From contig JAIRYB010000050.1 in NCBI GenBank assembly GCA_031267955.1, positions 1 to 22,730 on the forward strand: a stretch of 22,730 nt of DNA. Reading direction: 5' to 3'. The position numbers and the translations under genes are program-made. The notes beneath the pieces are model-generated. The model ran no database searches. It worked only from the letters and a program-made list of their open reading frames with translations, and was not told where the DNA came from. Source of the stretch: Spirochaetaceae bacterium (GTDB lineage Bacteria > Spirochaetota > Spirochaetia > Treponematales > Breznakiellaceae). Below are positions 22,259-22,730 of this stretch, one piece after another. The stretch's first letter is position 1. Every line of letters begins with the position of its first letter.

Positions 22259-22291
22259 GAAGAACCCCGCTGCTCTGCGGCGGGGTTCTTC
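22259..22291. repeat. 12-bp perfect hairpin, REP-like
   Basis: gaagaaccccgc (22259-22270) and gcggggttcttc (22280-22291) pair perfectly around a 9-base loop, followed by att. GC-core palindromes ending in gttcttcatt-like tails are common dispersed intergenic elements in bacterial genomes. I infer the same kind here; a bidirectional terminator is the alternative. Confidence 0.5.
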
Positions 22292-22468
22292 ATTATCATA
22301 TTTTATAACCGGCAAGAGAATCAAGGGCCGGAAAAGAAAAACAAGGAAAGAAAAATCGAAAAACAGCCGGTTTTTTGCCTTTTGCCCGGCGTTATTAAGG
22401 CAAAACCGGGAAATTCTTTCCGGAAAACGCGAATACAGGGAAATTGTAGCTGTCCAACTGCCCGGCAA

Positions 22469-22515
22469 AAAAATTGCCCATGGGGGCGGTTCCGGCAATT
22501 TTTATATTTTTTTTA
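22469..22515. terminator. Candidate bidirectional rho-independent terminator
   Basis: aaaaattgcc (22469-22478) and ggcaattttt (22494-22503) form a perfect 10-bp stem with a 15-base loop. T-rich sequence continues on the plus strand to about 22515, and the left flank gives seven T after the stem when read on the minus strand. It could end a leftward transcript entering from beyond the right edge. Confidence 0.5.
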
Positions 22516-22730
22516 GATTCCTCTTGCATTTTATTATAATTTCTTGTAAGGTATTCCTAGCGGTTGAATTATTATTCGAAAACGGCCCGGCGTATGCAGC
22601 TGTAAAGGGCCGGATCCGGGTAAGGGCGGGCTTTAGTCCGCCGAACCGCCGTGAACGCCATACTATTTGTCTTGCGGGGGTCCAAAGTATCTATGTTATG
22701 TAATTCCTTGTATAGCAAAGAATTAGCACA

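Larger units (their letters stand above)
21848..22730. other. Gene-free palindrome-rich intergenic region
   Basis: No reading frame here has a family motif, normal composition and a ribosome-binding site. The longest, on the plus strand from 21996, is Arg/Pro-rich and crosses several hairpins, so I reject it. The stretch holds several palindromes between 21959 and 22291, listed separately. An imperfect stem lies at 22367-22379/22399-22409, and a terminator-like hairpin at 22469-22503. Perfect 6-bp arms cggccc/gggccg occur at 22583-22588/22607-22612, and a small ggcgg/ccgcc stem at 22625-22629/22638-22642. From about 22300 the base composition is clearly richer in A and T than in the genes. 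The carA promoter should lie within about the first 100 bases, but none is convincing. Confidence 0.6.

Noticed and set aside
22142..22291. CRISPR array
   Set aside because: The repeats here are a few unlike hairpins with irregular spacing, not identical repeats separated by uniform spacers, and no cas gene is present.
21996..22703. 235-codon plus-strand reading frame in the right-hand gap
   Set aside because: It is Arg/Pro-rich, has no motif, runs through several hairpins and a terminator-like stem, and lacks a ribosome-binding site.

Overview
The window is GC-rich and almost fully coding. It looks like a chromosomal segment of a spirochaete, most likely a Treponema. The best lineage marker is a complete P83/100-family protein (375-2015), a family I know only from spirochaetes. 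A soluble hydrogenase-type chemoreceptor and a chitobiose phosphorylase would suit an anaerobic, H2-exposed, chitin-using gut treponeme such as those of termites, but that habitat is inference. I see no rRNA, tRNA, CRISPR array, phage gene or complete insertion sequence.

Layout. Positions 1-119 hold the tail of an unidentified gene, followed by a short repeat-bearing gap and the P83/100 gene (+). An iron-sulfur assembly pair, nifS-nifU (-), converges on it. Divergent from nifS is a [FeFe]-hydrogenase-like protein fused to a chemotaxis signalling domain (4113-6194, +), then a branched-chain aminotransferase (ilvE, +). A membrane glycosyltransferase (-) and an extended-SDR epimerase-like protein (+) diverge from a gap packed with GC-rich hairpins.

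Positions 9944-15785 form a sugar-utilisation module. A lipoprotein solute-binding protein and two CUT1-type permeases run leftward from an exact-consensus sigma70-type promoter. A GH94 phosphorylase closely resembling N,N'-diacetylchitobiose phosphorylase runs rightward. No ATPase subunit is present, so a shared MsmX-type ATPase encoded elsewhere is expected. The proposed flow is import of a GlcNAc disaccharide followed by phosphorolysis to GlcNAc-1-phosphate and GlcNAc.

Positions 15821-21847 are all on the minus strand: carA-carB (4-base overlap), a YihX-like HAD phosphatase and plsC. The last ~880 bases have no convincing gene. They contain a series of palindromes and terminator-like hairpins, including elements that resemble REP or IS200/IS605-end structures.

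The most interesting item is the predicted cytoplasmic H2/redox-sensing chemoreceptor. It keeps all four H-cluster cysteines and its ferredoxin-type clusters, but carries a non-catalytic-looking L1 motif and has no transmembrane segment.
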